DNA of 64,000 bases from Pseudonocardia sp. HH130630-07 (GCF_001698125.1 NZ_CP013854.1:3472001-3536000); one strand, 5' to 3'; shown: positions 9,081 through 18,075, numbered from the stretch's first letter. The notes: generated from the sequence alone by a model not told the origin. A program made the numbers and translations.

Positions 9081-10484
9081 GTGGCGGAGGAACAGACCCA
9101 GACTCGCACATGGACGTCGGCGCGGCTACACCTTGTACTGGGCGATCGCGCGATGGACGTGGCGGTACCCGCCGAGGTGCCGCTGGTCGATCTGCTGCCC
9201 GCCGTACTGCCCCAGTTCGGGGCGGAGACGGTGGAGGCGGGTGCCGAGCACGAGGGCTGGGTCGTGCAGCGTCTCGGCGAGCCGCCGCTGGACGAGGAGC
9301 TGACGGCGGCTCAACTCGACCTGCACGACGGCGAGACGCTGCACCTGCGTCCGCGGGCCGAGCAGCTCGCCGGAATCGACTACGACGACATCGTCGCCGG
9401 AGCGGGGGAGCAGGTCGCCGCGCACCCCGGTGTCTGGACCGCGACCCGGACCAGGGGGATGCTCCTGACCGGCGCGACCGTGCTGCTCGGGCTCGGGGTG
9501 CCATTGCTCTGGCTGGCCGGTCCCGGGGCCGGTGTGCTGACCGGGCCGGCCGGCGCGCTGATCGCGGCCGCCCTGCTCGGGGTGGCCGCACTCGTCGCAC
9601 GGGGCGCGGGCGACACCGTCGTCGGAACGGTGCTGGTCGGCCTGTCCGTGCTCTACGGCGCAACGGCGGCGGTGCTGGTGTGCCTGGCGTTGGCCCCGGA
9701 CCCGACGCCGAGCACGGCACTCACCGTGGGCGGGGCCGTCACGGTCGCGATCCTCGCCGTCGGGCTCGTCGTCGTGGCGGACTCGGCGCTGCTGTTCGCC
9801 GGGGCGCTCACCATGACCGTCATCGTCACGGTGGCCGGTCTGATCGGCACCCTGGCCGGGCTGGCACCGGCGAAGACCGCCGCGTTGACGATCGTCGTGA
9901 CCTGCGTGCTGCAGCTGTTCGTCTCCTCGCTGGCCTTCCGGCTCTCCGGGCTCTCCTTGCCGCTCCTACCGACCACCCCCGAGCAGCTCGGCGAGAACAT
10001 CGATCCGGTCCCGCAGGAGGTCGTCGTCGAGCGGGGCACGGTGACCGTCGGTTACACCGCGGCGCTGCACATCGGGCTCGGTACGGCGCAGACCCCGCTG
10101 CTGGTCATCGTGGCGCTGGCCGGCGGATGGTCGACAGTGTTCGCCGTCGTGACGGCGCTGCTGTTGATGCTGCGCTCGCGCCATCCCGGCGCGTCGCTCC
10201 CGCGCTGGGCGATGCTGGTCCCCGCGGGGTCCGCGGTGTGCGCCGCCGTGCTCGGGTACGGTGCGAGGTCGGGTCTCACCGGTCTGCTGCTGGCCACACT
10301 GCTCCCGACGCTCGCCGTGGGCGCCGGGATGCTGTGGCTGGTCGACGTCATGCCCGGGCGGCGGCTGCAGCCCTACTGGGGCCGCGCCGTGGACATCCTC
10401 GAGACGCTGACCTCGGTCGCTATGGTGCCGATCCTGCTGGCCGTGCTCGGGGTGTACGCCTACATGCGCGGGCTGAGCGGCTGA
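9081..10484 (+). CDS. eccD: EccD, T7SS membrane channel subunit
   Basis: A 467-residue polytopic membrane protein. Residues 1 to about 90 resemble the YukD/ubiquitin-like cytosolic domain (SARLHLVLGDRAMDVAVPAE, ending DGETLHLRPR). A linker leads to a dense series of about eleven hydrophobic helices from residue 125 to the end. EccD lines the inner-membrane pore of the ESX complex. GTG 9081 is chosen because AGGAAGG precedes it and the ubiquitin-like fold starts right after; an open frame extends upstream without homology. The gap to eccB is 4 nt, so the two are one operon. Confidence 0.93.
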   Translation: MAEEQTQTRTWTSARLHLVLGDRAMDVAVPAEVPLVDLLPAVLPQFGAETVEAGAEHEGWVVQRLGEPPLDEELTAAQLDLHDGETLHLRPRAEQLAGIDYDDIVAGAGEQVAAHPGVWTATRTRGMLLTGATVLLGLGVPLLWLAGPGAGVLTGPAGALIAAALLGVAALVARGAGDTVVGTVLVGLSVLYGATAAVLVCLALAPDPTPSTALTVGGAVTVAILAVGLVVVADSALLFAGALTMTVIVTVAGLIGTLAGLAPAKTAALTIVVTCVLQLFVSSLAFRLSGLSLPLLPTTPEQLGENIDPVPQEVVVERGTVTVGYTAALHIGLGTAQTPLLVIVALAGGWSTVFAVVTALLLMLRSRHPGASLPRWAMLVPAGSAVCAAVLGYGARSGLTGLLLATLLPTLAVGAGMLWLVDVMPGRRLQPYWGRAVDILETLTSVAMVPILLAVLGVYAYMRGLSG

Positions 10485-10488
10485 GGAC

Positions 10489-11892
10489 ATGCAGTCACGC
10501 AGGGACCAGGTCCAGGCCTACTTCTTCGTCGTCGGCAGGATGATCGCGGCCGTCACTCACGGGCGGCCAGACGCGCTGGTGCAGCCGAACCGGCGCAGCA
10601 GCACCGGCGTCGTCATCGGGATGCTGATCGCAGCACTGATCTGCGGCATCTTCTTCATCTACGGGCTGTTCGTGCCGGGCGGGAACACCGCGTGGCGCAC
10701 CCCCGGCACGGTGATCGCGGCCGAGGAGACCGGTGCCCGCTACCTGTTACTGGACGGGCAGCTCCGTCCGGTGCTCAACTACGCCTCGGCACGGCTGGCC
10801 GGCGCCGCACCCGGGCCGGTCACCTCGGTCTCGGTCGCCTCGCTCGTCGGCGCCCCGACCGGGAGCCCGATCGGCATCCCGGGCGCCCCCGACTCCATCC
10901 CCGCCGTCAAGGATCTCGACGTCGGCCCGTGGTCGGTCTGTACGTTGCCGGCAGGCCGGGCGGGTTCCAGCGCCCCCCAGCTGACCGTACTGGTCGGTCG
11001 ATCGGGTGGCCGTCCGCTGGACGACGCCCGCGGTGTCCTGGTCGCGAGCCCGGACGGGACGCGGCACCTGCTCTGGCAGGGCAGGCGGTACCGGATCCCG
11101 TCGGCCGAGACCGTCCAGGTACTGGGCTACGACGCCGTCACCCCGGTGTCCGTTCCTGCCGGGTGGCTCGACACCGTGCCGGCCGGCCGGGATCTCGGGG
11201 TGCCGCCGACCGAGGGCGCGGGTACCCCGGGCCCGATCGTGGGAGGCCGCCCGACGCTCGTCGGGCAGGTGCTCACCGTCGGAAGTCCGGCGCTGGAGTC
11301 CGAGCAGCTCTACCTGTTGCGCGCCGACGGGGTGAGCCCGATCTCGACCAGTGTGGCGGCGTTGCTGCTCGCCGACCCGGCCTCGGCTCCCGCTTACCCG
11401 GGCGGCCCTCCGGAGCCCGTCCCGATCGGACAGGCCGCGCTCGCCGACCTCCCGGTGTCCCGCGGAACCGACCTGGCCGCCGGCCTCCCGGAAAGTCCGC
11501 CGGCTGCGGCGGCGCCATCATCGGACTCGGTGCCGTGCGCCCGGAACACCCCCGGCCCCGCCGGTGTGACCACCACGATCGAGCTGCGCGACCGGAGCGA
11601 GGTCGACGCGGGATCGGCGGTCGTCGCGGCGCGCGCGCCCGGCGTCGCGGCCGACCGGGTGTCGTTCCCGACCGGCGGCGGGGTGCTGGTACGCGATCAG
11701 GGGGCGGAGGCGGCGGGGACCTTCCTGGTCACCGAGACCGGAACGAGATTCCCGATCGCCGACGATGCGGCGTTGACCGGGCTGGGCTATCAGGGGGCGC
11801 CGGTCACGGCGCTGCCCGGATCAATGCTGGACCTGCTCCCCATGGGGCCGGTGCTGAGCACGACCGCGGCACGCGCGGAAGCGGGTGCCTGA
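10489..11892 (+). CDS. eccB: EccB, T7SS periplasmic core protein
   Basis: A 467-residue single-pass membrane protein. It starts with the family-typical QSRRDQVQAYFFVVGRMIAA and has one membrane helix at about 44-65 (VVIGMLIAALICGIFFIYGL). A large extracytoplasmic domain with repeated beta modules follows. Two cysteines (SVCTLP near 151, VPCARNTP near 350) match the conserved disulfide of EccB proteins. It lies 4 nt after eccD. A rare TTA leucine codon occurs at 10747-10749. The C-terminus ends LLPMGPVLSTTAARAEAGA as expected. Confidence 0.93.
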   Translation: MQSRRDQVQAYFFVVGRMIAAVTHGRPDALVQPNRRSSTGVVIGMLIAALICGIFFIYGLFVPGGNTAWRTPGTVIAAEETGARYLLLDGQLRPVLNYASARLAGAAPGPVTSVSVASLVGAPTGSPIGIPGAPDSIPAVKDLDVGPWSVCTLPAGRAGSSAPQLTVLVGRSGGRPLDDARGVLVASPDGTRHLLWQGRRYRIPSAETVQVLGYDAVTPVSVPAGWLDTVPAGRDLGVPPTEGAGTPGPIVGGRPTLVGQVLTVGSPALESEQLYLLRADGVSPISTSVAALLLADPASAPAYPGGPPEPVPIGQAALADLPVSRGTDLAAGLPESPPAAAAPSSDSVPCARNTPGPAGVTTTIELRDRSEVDAGSAVVAARAPGVAADRVSFPTGGGVLVRDQGAEAAGTFLVTETGTRFPIADDAALTGLGYQGAPVTALPGSMLDLLPMGPVLSTTAARAEAGA

Positions 11893-11925
11893 GACCGACC
11901 GTCCGACACCGATCGCCTGATCACT

Positions 11926-12090
11926 GAGCCTTTTTCAACCTGACCAGCGAGCTTCTGCGTCAGGAGATCGCGAAGGTTGCAGCGCAACTGCTCTGACCAC
12001 AGCTGCACAGGTCACCGGCTCGCCAGCTCGGCGTCTGCACCCACACAACCAGGCCCCTGAGCTGCCGGAACGGCAGGTTGAAAAAGGCTC
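11926..12090. mobile_element. 165-bp MITE upstream of the first ESX-like gene
   Basis: A perfect 17-bp inverted repeat (GAGCCTTTTTCAACCTG at 11926-11942, reverse complement at 12074-12090) bounds 131 bp with no ORF. A 3-bp duplication ACT flanks it (11923-11925 and 12091-12093). The tandem duplicate at 12651-12675 has the same flanking sequence without the insert (TGATCACTGCCTGAGG), so the empty site is visible. The first eight IR bases and the 3-bp duplication match the IS1031-like element at 1084-2070, whose transposase may mobilise it. Confidence 0.88.
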
Positions 12091-13150
12091 ACTGCCTGAG
12101 GAGAGAGAGCCGTGGCCGAGGAGACGAGCTGGACCGACGAGCTGCACAAGATCGGTCAGGATCTGACGACGTTGATGGAGGGCAACATGTCGGCATTCGC
12201 TGATCTGAAAGGGTTCTGGCCGGAGGCGGGGAACTTTGAGACGGGTTACTGGTTGGAGACCCGTGTCGATGATCGTCGTAACGCGGTGGTGCAGCAGGGT
12301 GAGCGGATGAACATCGCGTTGCAGGAGCTCGGTAAAGGTGTGAAGGACATTGCCAACGATTTGGAGGATGTCGACCGGGACAGCGAGAGTGCGATCAAGA
12401 AGGTGGTCGACAAGGAGTTGGTGAGCGTGACGGAGTCGATCGGCGATCGGCTGGACGCGCATGCCGAGAAGGTCGAGGGCGAGGAGTACAACTTCACCGA
12501 TTCCGAGGAGGGTCCGTCGGAGACGAACGGTTATGAGGCGAAGAACGATCTGCCGACGTTCGCGGAGTCGTACGAGCCCGACGATGACGACTCCGACGAT
12601 GACGACAAGTAGACGGATTTGGTTTTGTCGCACGCTCGCGCGCATTGATGTGATCACTGCCTGAGGAGAGAGAGTTGTGGCCGAGGAGACGAGCTGGACC
12701 GACGAGCTGCACAAGATCGGTCAGGATCTGACGACGTTGATGGAGGGCAACATGTCGGCATTCGCTGATCTGAAAGGGTTCTGGCCGGAGGCGGGGAACT
12801 TTGAGACGGGTTACTGGTTGGAGACCCGTGTCGATGATCGTCGTAACGCGGTGGTGCAGCAGGGTGAGCGGATGAACATCGCGTTGCAGGAGCTCGGTAA
12901 AGGTGTGAAGGACATTGCCAACGATTTGGAGGATGTCGACCGGGACAACGAGAGTGCGATCAAGAAGGTGGTCGACAAGGAGTTGGTGAGCGTGACGGAG
13001 TCGATCGGCGATCGGCTGGACGCGCATGCCGAGAAGGTCGAGGGCGAGGAGTACAACTTCACCGATTCCGAGGAGGGTCCGTCGGAGACGAACGGTTATG
13101 AGGCGAAGAACGATCTGCCGACGTTCGCGGAGTCGTACGAGCCCGACGAC
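12091..13150 (+). repeat. Tandem gene duplication (about 0.5-kb unit, 565-bp period)
   Basis: The segments from about 12091 to 12585 and from about 12656 to 13150 are nearly identical, including the upstream ACTGCCTGAGGAGAGAGAG control sequence. They diverge only in the acidic tail codons and in a 50-bp spacer (12613-12650). The near-identity at synonymous positions indicates a recent duplication or ongoing gene conversion. Confidence 0.92.
12112..12612 (+). CDS. Putative T7SS-secreted helical-hairpin protein, copy 1
   Basis: A 166-residue soluble alpha-helical protein located directly after eccB. The segment FWPEAGNFETGYWLETRVDDRR, followed by a long amphipathic helix to about residue 95, resembles the GNF-etg-WL motif of WXG100-superfamily proteins found beside actinobacterial ESX loci. 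A short acidic tail (DDDDSDDDDK) ends it. The GTG start follows GAGGAG. Over residues 1-155 it differs from copy 2 essentially by one Ser/Asn exchange. Secretion and partner are inferred from position and fold only. Confidence 0.75.
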   Translation: MAEETSWTDELHKIGQDLTTLMEGNMSAFADLKGFWPEAGNFETGYWLETRVDDRRNAVVQQGERMNIALQELGKGVKDIANDLEDVDRDSESAIKKVVDKELVSVTESIGDRLDAHAEKVEGEEYNFTDSEEGPSETNGYEAKNDLPTFAESYEPDDDDSDDDDK

Positions 13151-13351
13151 GCGGGCGACGAGGACTCCGACGATGAGGACTCCGACGAGGACTCTGACGA
13201 GGACTCCGACGATGAGGACTCTGACGAGGACTCGGACGACGACTCCGACTCGGACGACGATTCCAGCTCGGATTCGGGCGGTGACGGCGATTCGGACGAG
13301 GACAAGGTCAATCTCGAGCCCGCCTACAACTGGGTGGGGCCGAAGTACTAG
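12677..13351 (+). CDS. Putative T7SS-secreted helical-hairpin protein, copy 2 with long acidic tail
   Basis: A tandem duplicate of the preceding gene (224 residues). The first 155 residues are practically identical, but the tail is about 60 residues longer. It is a low-complexity Asp/Ser/Glu run (SDEDSDEDSDDEDSDED style) ending in a short hydrophobic cap, EPAYNWVGPKY. The GTG start follows GAGGAG. The stop codon TAG shares its TA with the insertion site of the IS630-type element at 13351, so the reading frame is unharmed. The ending may be the original C-terminus and could carry the export signal; copy 1 lacks it. Confidence 0.75.
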   Translation: MAEETSWTDELHKIGQDLTTLMEGNMSAFADLKGFWPEAGNFETGYWLETRVDDRRNAVVQQGERMNIALQELGKGVKDIANDLEDVDRDNESAIKKVVDKELVSVTESIGDRLDAHAEKVEGEEYNFTDSEEGPSETNGYEAKNDLPTFAESYEPDDAGDEDSDDEDSDEDSDEDSDDEDSDEDSDDDSDSDDDSSSDSGGDGDSDEDKVNLEPAYNWVGPKY

Positions 13352-14552
13352 TGCCTCGTCAGGCAATGTTGGGTAGGTAATCCGGCCTGCGGATCTTGGA
13401 CTCGGGCGCGAAGTGTTTCTTGGGTCGGGCGTGGCGGTTGGCCCAGCGGATGTAGCCGGCGATCGCGGCTTCCTGGGCGGTGTGGGAGGGGTAGTCGCTG
13501 CCGTCGAGGGTGAAGTAGCGCAGCGCGGTGAACTCCGACTCGATCCAGTTCAGCCAGGACGCGTTCGTGGGGGTGAGCACCAGCTCGACGTCGTGGTCGT
13601 GGCACCAGTGCGCGACATCGGTGCGCAGGTGCGGGGAGAAGTTGTCGCAGACCACGTGCAGACCGCCGGTGGGGAAACGGCGGCGCAGCTGGCGGAGGAA
13701 GTCGAGGAACTCGCGGCCGCGTTTGCGGTCACGGAGCCGGTAGAACAGCTGCCCGGAGGCCAGGTCCAGACCGGCGAACATGTGCCGGACCCCGCTGTGA
13801 CGGCTATAGGTGGCCCGTAGCCGGGCCGGGCGCCGGATCGGGAACCAGCCCCGACCGGGGCGGGGCAGCAGGTTCAGCGGCCCGAACTCATCGACACAGA
13901 TCACCCGCGCACCCGGTTCGAGGCGACCGTCGGCGGCGCGGTCGTAGAGGTCGAGGATCCGGTTCATCTTCTCCACGAACCGCGGGTCCCGGCTGGCCTT
14001 CCAGGTCTTCGTGGCCTGCCAGCGGACCCCGGCGTCACGCAGGACCTGGCGGACGGTCTCGACGCTGATCACGACCCGGTGTGCGGCGGCGAGGTGTTCG
14101 ACCAGCTTGGCCAGGCTCCAGGTGGTGAACGGCAACCCGACCTGCTGGGGCGGGGTGCGAGCGACCCGGCAGATCAGCTCACGGACGTGGGGACCGAACC
14201 TACGGGGTCGGCCCCCGCTCCATTTTGGGTCCAAAGCGGCGAAGCCCTGCTGGTTGAACGCGTGGATCACCTCCCGCGCGTACTGCGGCTTCGCCGCGAA
14301 CATCATCGCGGCCTCGGTCGCGGTCCGGCCCTGCACCGAGGCCAGCACGATCCCCGCCCGCCGCAACCGGACCCGGTCCCGCGCCGTGCGCGTGATCCTG
14401 ACCAATCGCTGGGCCTCGTCCGGGGTCAGTCCCCGGACGAACACCTCCGGCTGTCGCGCCACGGCCATCACCTCCGGCGCACAGCCTCCTGCGCCAGACC
14501 GGGACGGATCAAGCCGACACGATTACGTCCCCAACGTTCCCGGACGCGGCAC
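13351..14552 (-). mobile_element. IS630-type insertion sequence in a stop-codon TA
   Basis: A 1,202-bp element with termini GTGCCTCGTCAGGCAATGTTGG (left) and a related right end whose reverse complement begins GTGCCGCGTCC. It is flanked by TA on both sides (13349-13350 and 14553-14554), the hallmark target of the IS630/Tc1-mariner group. The left TA is the first two bases of the TAG stop of the preceding gene. One transposase gene lies on the minus strand. Confidence 0.9.
13359..14471 (-). CDS. IS630-family transposase
   Basis: A 370-residue one-ORF IS630 transposase. An N-terminal winged-helix region (LTPDEAQRLVRITRTARDRV, then AREVIHAFNQQGFAAL) is followed by a DDE_3 catalytic core. Candidate acids are Asp in VICVDEFGPLNL, Asp in HVVCDNFSPH and Glu in NWIESEF. 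Length and motif order are normal, so it looks intact. It ends a few bases inside the left terminus. Confidence 0.92.
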   Translation of the reverse strand: MMAVARQPEVFVRGLTPDEAQRLVRITRTARDRVRLRRAGIVLASVQGRTATEAAMMFAAKPQYAREVIHAFNQQGFAALDPKWSGGRPRRFGPHVRELICRVARTPPQQVGLPFTTWSLAKLVEHLAAAHRVVISVETVRQVLRDAGVRWQATKTWKASRDPRFVEKMNRILDLYDRAADGRLEPGARVICVDEFGPLNLLPRPGRGWFPIRRPARLRATYSRHSGVRHMFAGLDLASGQLFYRLRDRKRGREFLDFLRQLRRRFPTGGLHVVCDNFSPHLRTDVAHWCHDHDVELVLTPTNASWLNWIESEFTALRYFTLDGSDYPSHTAQEAAIAGYIRWANRHARPKKHFAPESKIRRPDYLPNIA

Positions 14553-14601
14553 TAGGGCGTGTCTCCCATATGGGTGTCCGGACTGCCGGCAGGATGAGCC
14601 G

Positions 14602-15012
14602 GTGAGTTCGTCGAGGTTCGCGCTGCTCTCGGATGCTCAGTGGCAGTTGATCGGGCCGCTGCTGCCCTCCAACGCCGGGCGGCGTGGGCACCCGTTCGGC
14701 GAGGATCGCCGCGTGGTGGAGGGGATCATCTTCCGATACCGAACCGGGATCCCCTGGCGAGATCTGCCGCGGGAGCAGTTCGGGCCCTGGCAAACGGTGT
14801 GGAAGCGACACCGCCGCTACGCCGCTGACGGCACCTGGGACACCGTGCTGGCCGCACTGTTGGCCCAGGCCGACGCCAAGGGCGAGATCGACTGGACGGT
14901 GTTGACAGGTGTCGGTGGACGCCACGATCAACCGGGCGCACCAGCACGCCACGAACACCACCCGCCCCGAGCAGGACACAGGGGGCACGGTCGAACTACA
15001 CGAAATCCCCTG
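14602..15012 (+). pseudogene. IS5-family transposase orfA, frameshifted
   Basis: It starts at GTG 14602 (SSSRFALLSDAQWQLIGPLLP) and follows the orfA family to DWTV near 14900. The conserved continuation VSVDATINRAHQHATN, with the first catalytic Asp, lies one base out of frame and runs to TGA near 15012. The copy therefore needs an extra frame correction beyond the usual programmed shift and is probably inactive. Confidence 0.8.
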
Positions 15013-15020
15013 ACGGGTTC

Positions 15021-15549
15021 ATGCCCAGCCCGCTCGGCGGACCGCGAGAACCCGCAGGTCACGGCATCGGCCGTTCCCGTGGCGGGCTGACGACGAAGAT
15101 CCATGCCGCGGTCGACCGGCGGGGCCGGCCGCTGGCGGTGGTGGTGACCGGCGGGCAGCGCAACGACGGCGCCATGCTCGAGCAGGTCCTGGCCGACATC
15201 CGCGTCCCCCGCCTCGGCGCGGGACGGTCCCGCACCCGACCCGACGCCGTGGTGGCCGACCGGGCCTACTCATCCGGGGTCAACCGGCGCGCACTGGCCC
15301 GCCGCTCGATCACCACCGTCATCCCGCAGAAACGCGACGAGATCGCCGCCCGCAAACGCCGCGGCTCCCTCGGCGGCAGACCACCCGGACTCGACGTTGA
15401 GACCTACAAGGGCCGCAACGTCGTGGAACGCCACTTCGCCCTGACCAAGCAGTGGCGCGGGCTGGCCACCCGCTACGACAAACTCGCCATCACCTATCGC
15501 GCCGCCACCGTCCTCAGCGCCTGCATCACCTGGTCACGCCTATTGGGAG
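15021..15549 (+). pseudogene. IS5-family transposase orfB, interrupted near its end
   Basis: It carries GRSRGGLTTKIHAAVDRRGR, the second catalytic Asp in VVADRAYSS and the Glu in RNVVERHFALTKQWRG. The IS256-type insertion begins at 15550. The original last codons (GGA GAC ATG CCC TAG) are rebuilt only by joining to 18331-18341. With the interruption the frame reads into the IS256 end, to a stop near 15623, which replaces the last three residues. Confidence 0.85.
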
Positions 15550-15619
15550 GGGCCTGTGCAAGGAACGGTGGTTCCGGCCCGACACGCCGGGCTCGGGTCC
15601 GGTGGGATGGGCACTGTGA

Positions 15620-16708
15620 GTGATGACATCGGACCTTGTGGGTTCAGCCAAGGATGAGACGGGTTCAGGGCGTCAGCTCTCGCCCGAGCAGGCCGCCGCG
15701 GCGGCGATGGTGGCCGACGCGCGAGCACGCGGCCTGGAGCTGACCGGCCCGGATGGGCTGTTGAAGCTGTTCACCAAGAACGTTCTGGAGACTGCGCTCG
15801 GGGAGGAGATGACCGAGCACCTCGGGCATGCAAAGAACCGGGCCGACCCGGACCGGGAATCGACGAACAACCGGAACGGTCACCGGTCGAAGACGGTGAT
15901 CTCCGATGCTGTCGGGGAGGTCGAGATCGAGGTGCCGAGAGACCGCGACTCGACGTTCGAACCCCAGATCGTTCGGAAACGGCAACGGCGGTTGGGGGAT
16001 GTCGATGAGATCGTGTTGTCGCTGTACGCGAAGGGTTTGACGACCGGGGAGATCTCGGCGCATTTCTCGGAGATCTACGGGGCGTCGGTGTCGAAGGAGA
16101 CCGTCTCACGGATCACCGACTCGGTGATCGCCGAGATGCAGGAATGGGTGTCGCGGCCACTCGATGCGGTGTACGTCGCGGTCTTCGTGGACGCGATCAT
16201 GGTGAAGGTCCGCGACGGGCAGGTCGCCAACCGGCCCGTCTACGCGGCGATCGGGGTCACCGTCGACGGCCGCAAGGACGTGCTGGGCCTGTGGGCCGGC
16301 TCCGGTGGTGAGGGCGCGAAGTTCTGGCTGGGGGTGCTGACCGACCTGCGTAACCGCGGCATGCGGGACGTGTTCTTCCTGGTCTGCGACGGGTTGAAAG
16401 GCCTGCCCGAGGTGGTGGAGAACGTGTGGCCACAGACCATCGTGCAGACATGCATCGTGCACTTGATCAGGAACTCGTTCCGGTTGACGTCGCGGCGTGA
16501 CACCGATGCGATCAAGCGAGGGATTCGGGCGATCTACACGGCCCCCACCGCCGACGCCGCTCTCGCTGCTCTCGATGACCTCGACGAGAAATGGGGTCGC
16601 ACTTATCCGGCGATGATCCGGTTGTGGCGCAACGCCTGGACCGAGTTCGTTCCGTTCCTCGACTACGATGCCGAGATCCGTGCCGTGTTGTGTTCGACGA
16701 ACGCGATC
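15620..16708 (+). pseudogene. IS256-family (mutator-type) transposase, N-terminal 363 codons
   Basis: It has a typical IS256 start region (VLETALGEEMTEHLGH, RNGHRSKTV), then VPRDRDSTFEPQIV, the first catalytic Asp in VFVDAIMVKVRDG, and the second in LVCDGLKGLPE followed by TCIVHLIRNS. It is cut after CSTNAI, exactly at codon 363, by the IS110-type element at 16709. The catalytic Glu lies in the detached C-terminal part. As it stands, the frame reads into IS110 sequence and terminates at 16840. Confidence 0.92.
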
Positions 16709-16711
16709 TGG

Positions 16712-16947
16712 GTGTTTAGATCAAGGAGTCGGTCAGGGCGTTGCTTCCCCGGCCGATGCTCGAGGCGGCCAGCCCTGACTCTGAACGCTATTGACGCCGT
16801 GAGGCTGTCTTCGATTCGAAGTGTCGGGCTGGCCGCGTGAGCGCAGGCCCGCGGTGCCTGGCTTGAAGAGAGCCTGCCTGACTCAACCCAGATCTGCCGA
16901 CACCGCGGGCCTGCGCTGTCCACGATAGGCCACGCAGACGGGAACAA
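16712..16947 (+). ncRNA. Candidate bridge RNA region of the IS110 element
   Basis: IS110-group elements encode a structured bridge RNA in the non-coding left end, upstream of the recombinase. This 236-bp stretch is that position. It contains complementary blocks such as GCAGGCCCGCGG (16844-16855) and CCGCGGGCCTGCGC (16904-16917), which can form a long stem. I infer the RNA from family knowledge and position; loops and guide sequences were not modelled. Confidence 0.5.
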
Positions 16948-18063
16948 GTGTTGACGCACGAACACGGTGTCGCGGGGATCGATCCTCACAAGAATACGGC
17001 TACCATCGCAGTCCTCGATCATCGAGGCGGCGTGGTCGACAACAAGTCCTTCTCCATCACCAAGGGCGGTATCGATGAGCTGCTGACGTTCCTGCTCGGT
17101 GTCGAGCTGACGATCGACCGGATCGGCATCGAAGGATCGGGATTTCTCGGCCAGCCGCTGGTCCTCGCGCTCGCGGCCGCGGGTTACGACGTGCGCGAAG
17201 TCCAAGCCAACCGCACCGCGGAGCGGCGTAAGCGTCGTCGTCGGGCCAAGACCGACGCCGAGGACGCGGAGGCCATCGCCCGAGAGGCCCTCAGCGACCC
17301 CGAGCTGCCTCCGGCCGGGAAGCACACCGCGCCCAGCCCGACATGGCAGACGCTCACGGTGATCCGCGACTGGCGTGAATCTCTTGTCCTGCAGCGTGTT
17401 CGGCTGCTCACCGAGTCCGAAGCAGTACTCGTCACGCTCCCCGTCGCCATCCGCGCCACGTTGCCCTCGACCAGCCGCGTTCTCCCGCAGCTCCAGTCCC
17501 TGGTCGACGGCGTCGCGAACCCCGATCTGCTCAGCCCAGCCGAGCGGCTCAAGCTCGACCGGCTCGCGGCCAGCCTGAACGACATCATCACCCTGACGGC
17601 GCGGATCAAGGAACTCGACCGACAGATTCCCGCCCTCCTCAGCGACCTTGGCTGCACCCTCACAGAGGTCCGCGGTGTCGGCGTGGTCACAGCCATGGAT
17701 CTTCTGGTCGAGATCGGCGATCCGTGCCGGTTCACGACCGAGGCCCAGTTTGCACGCTGGTGCGGAATCGCGCCCGTCGCCCTCTCGTCGGGTGAAGGTC
17801 ACGGGCCGGCCCGTCGGCACCGACTCGACCTCGGCGGCAATCGAGCTGTCAACTCTGTTCTGCACATCGTGCACGTCACGCAAGTCCGATGCCACCCGCC
17901 GGCGAAAGAGTACATGGCGAAACGGGTCACCGACAACAAGACAAAACGTGAGGCTCGGCGAAGCCACAAGCGGCAGCTCGCGAACATCATCATCAGACAC
18001 ATGTGGACCGACGCAAGACGCTCCACGGCGACCACACCGACCAGCTCCGCAGCTGCTGCTTGA
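16948..18063 (+). CDS. IS110-family transposase (DEDD recombinase)
   Basis: A 371-residue transposase. The N-terminal RuvC-like DEDD domain begins GIDPHKNTATIAVLD (first Asp), with Glu in IGIEGSGFLGQPL and the Asp pair in KTDAEDAEAIA. The C-terminal Transposase_20 domain contains LTEVRGVGVVTAMDLL and ARWCGIAP, with the family serine in the ALSSGEG region. It starts TTG or GTG near 16948-16950 and ends 12 bp before the right border. It appears intact and could act with the bridge RNA candidate upstream. Confidence 0.9.
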   Translation: MLTHEHGVAGIDPHKNTATIAVLDHRGGVVDNKSFSITKGGIDELLTFLLGVELTIDRIGIEGSGFLGQPLVLALAAAGYDVREVQANRTAERRKRRRRAKTDAEDAEAIAREALSDPELPPAGKHTAPSPTWQTLTVIRDWRESLVLQRVRLLTESEAVLVTLPVAIRATLPSTSRVLPQLQSLVDGVANPDLLSPAERLKLDRLAASLNDIITLTARIKELDRQIPALLSDLGCTLTEVRGVGVVTAMDLLVEIGDPCRFTTEAQFARWCGIAPVALSSGEGHGPARRHRLDLGGNRAVNSVLHIVHVTQVRCHPPAKEYMAKRVTDNKTKREARRSHKRQLANIIIRHMWTDARRSTATTPTSSAAAA

Positions 18064-18075
18064 CAAGAGAGCTTC

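Larger units (their letters stand above)
16709..18075 (+). mobile_element. IS110-family element, innermost layer
   Basis: A 1,367-bp insertion whose removal restores the IS256 transposase codon by codon (ATC then GAA TCA CTC). TC occurs at both junctions (16707-16708 and 18074-18075), compatible with an IS110 core dinucleotide. There are no terminal inverted repeats and no duplication, as usual for this family. A 240-bp non-coding left part precedes the transposase. Confidence 0.9.

Noticed and set aside
8887..9720. Upstream extension of the eccC frame by 278 codons
   Set aside because: The extension is antisense to the ubiquitin-like domain of eccD, is Arg/Pro-rich, and lacks EccC homology; EccC families start at the SSMLFARR-like sequence.
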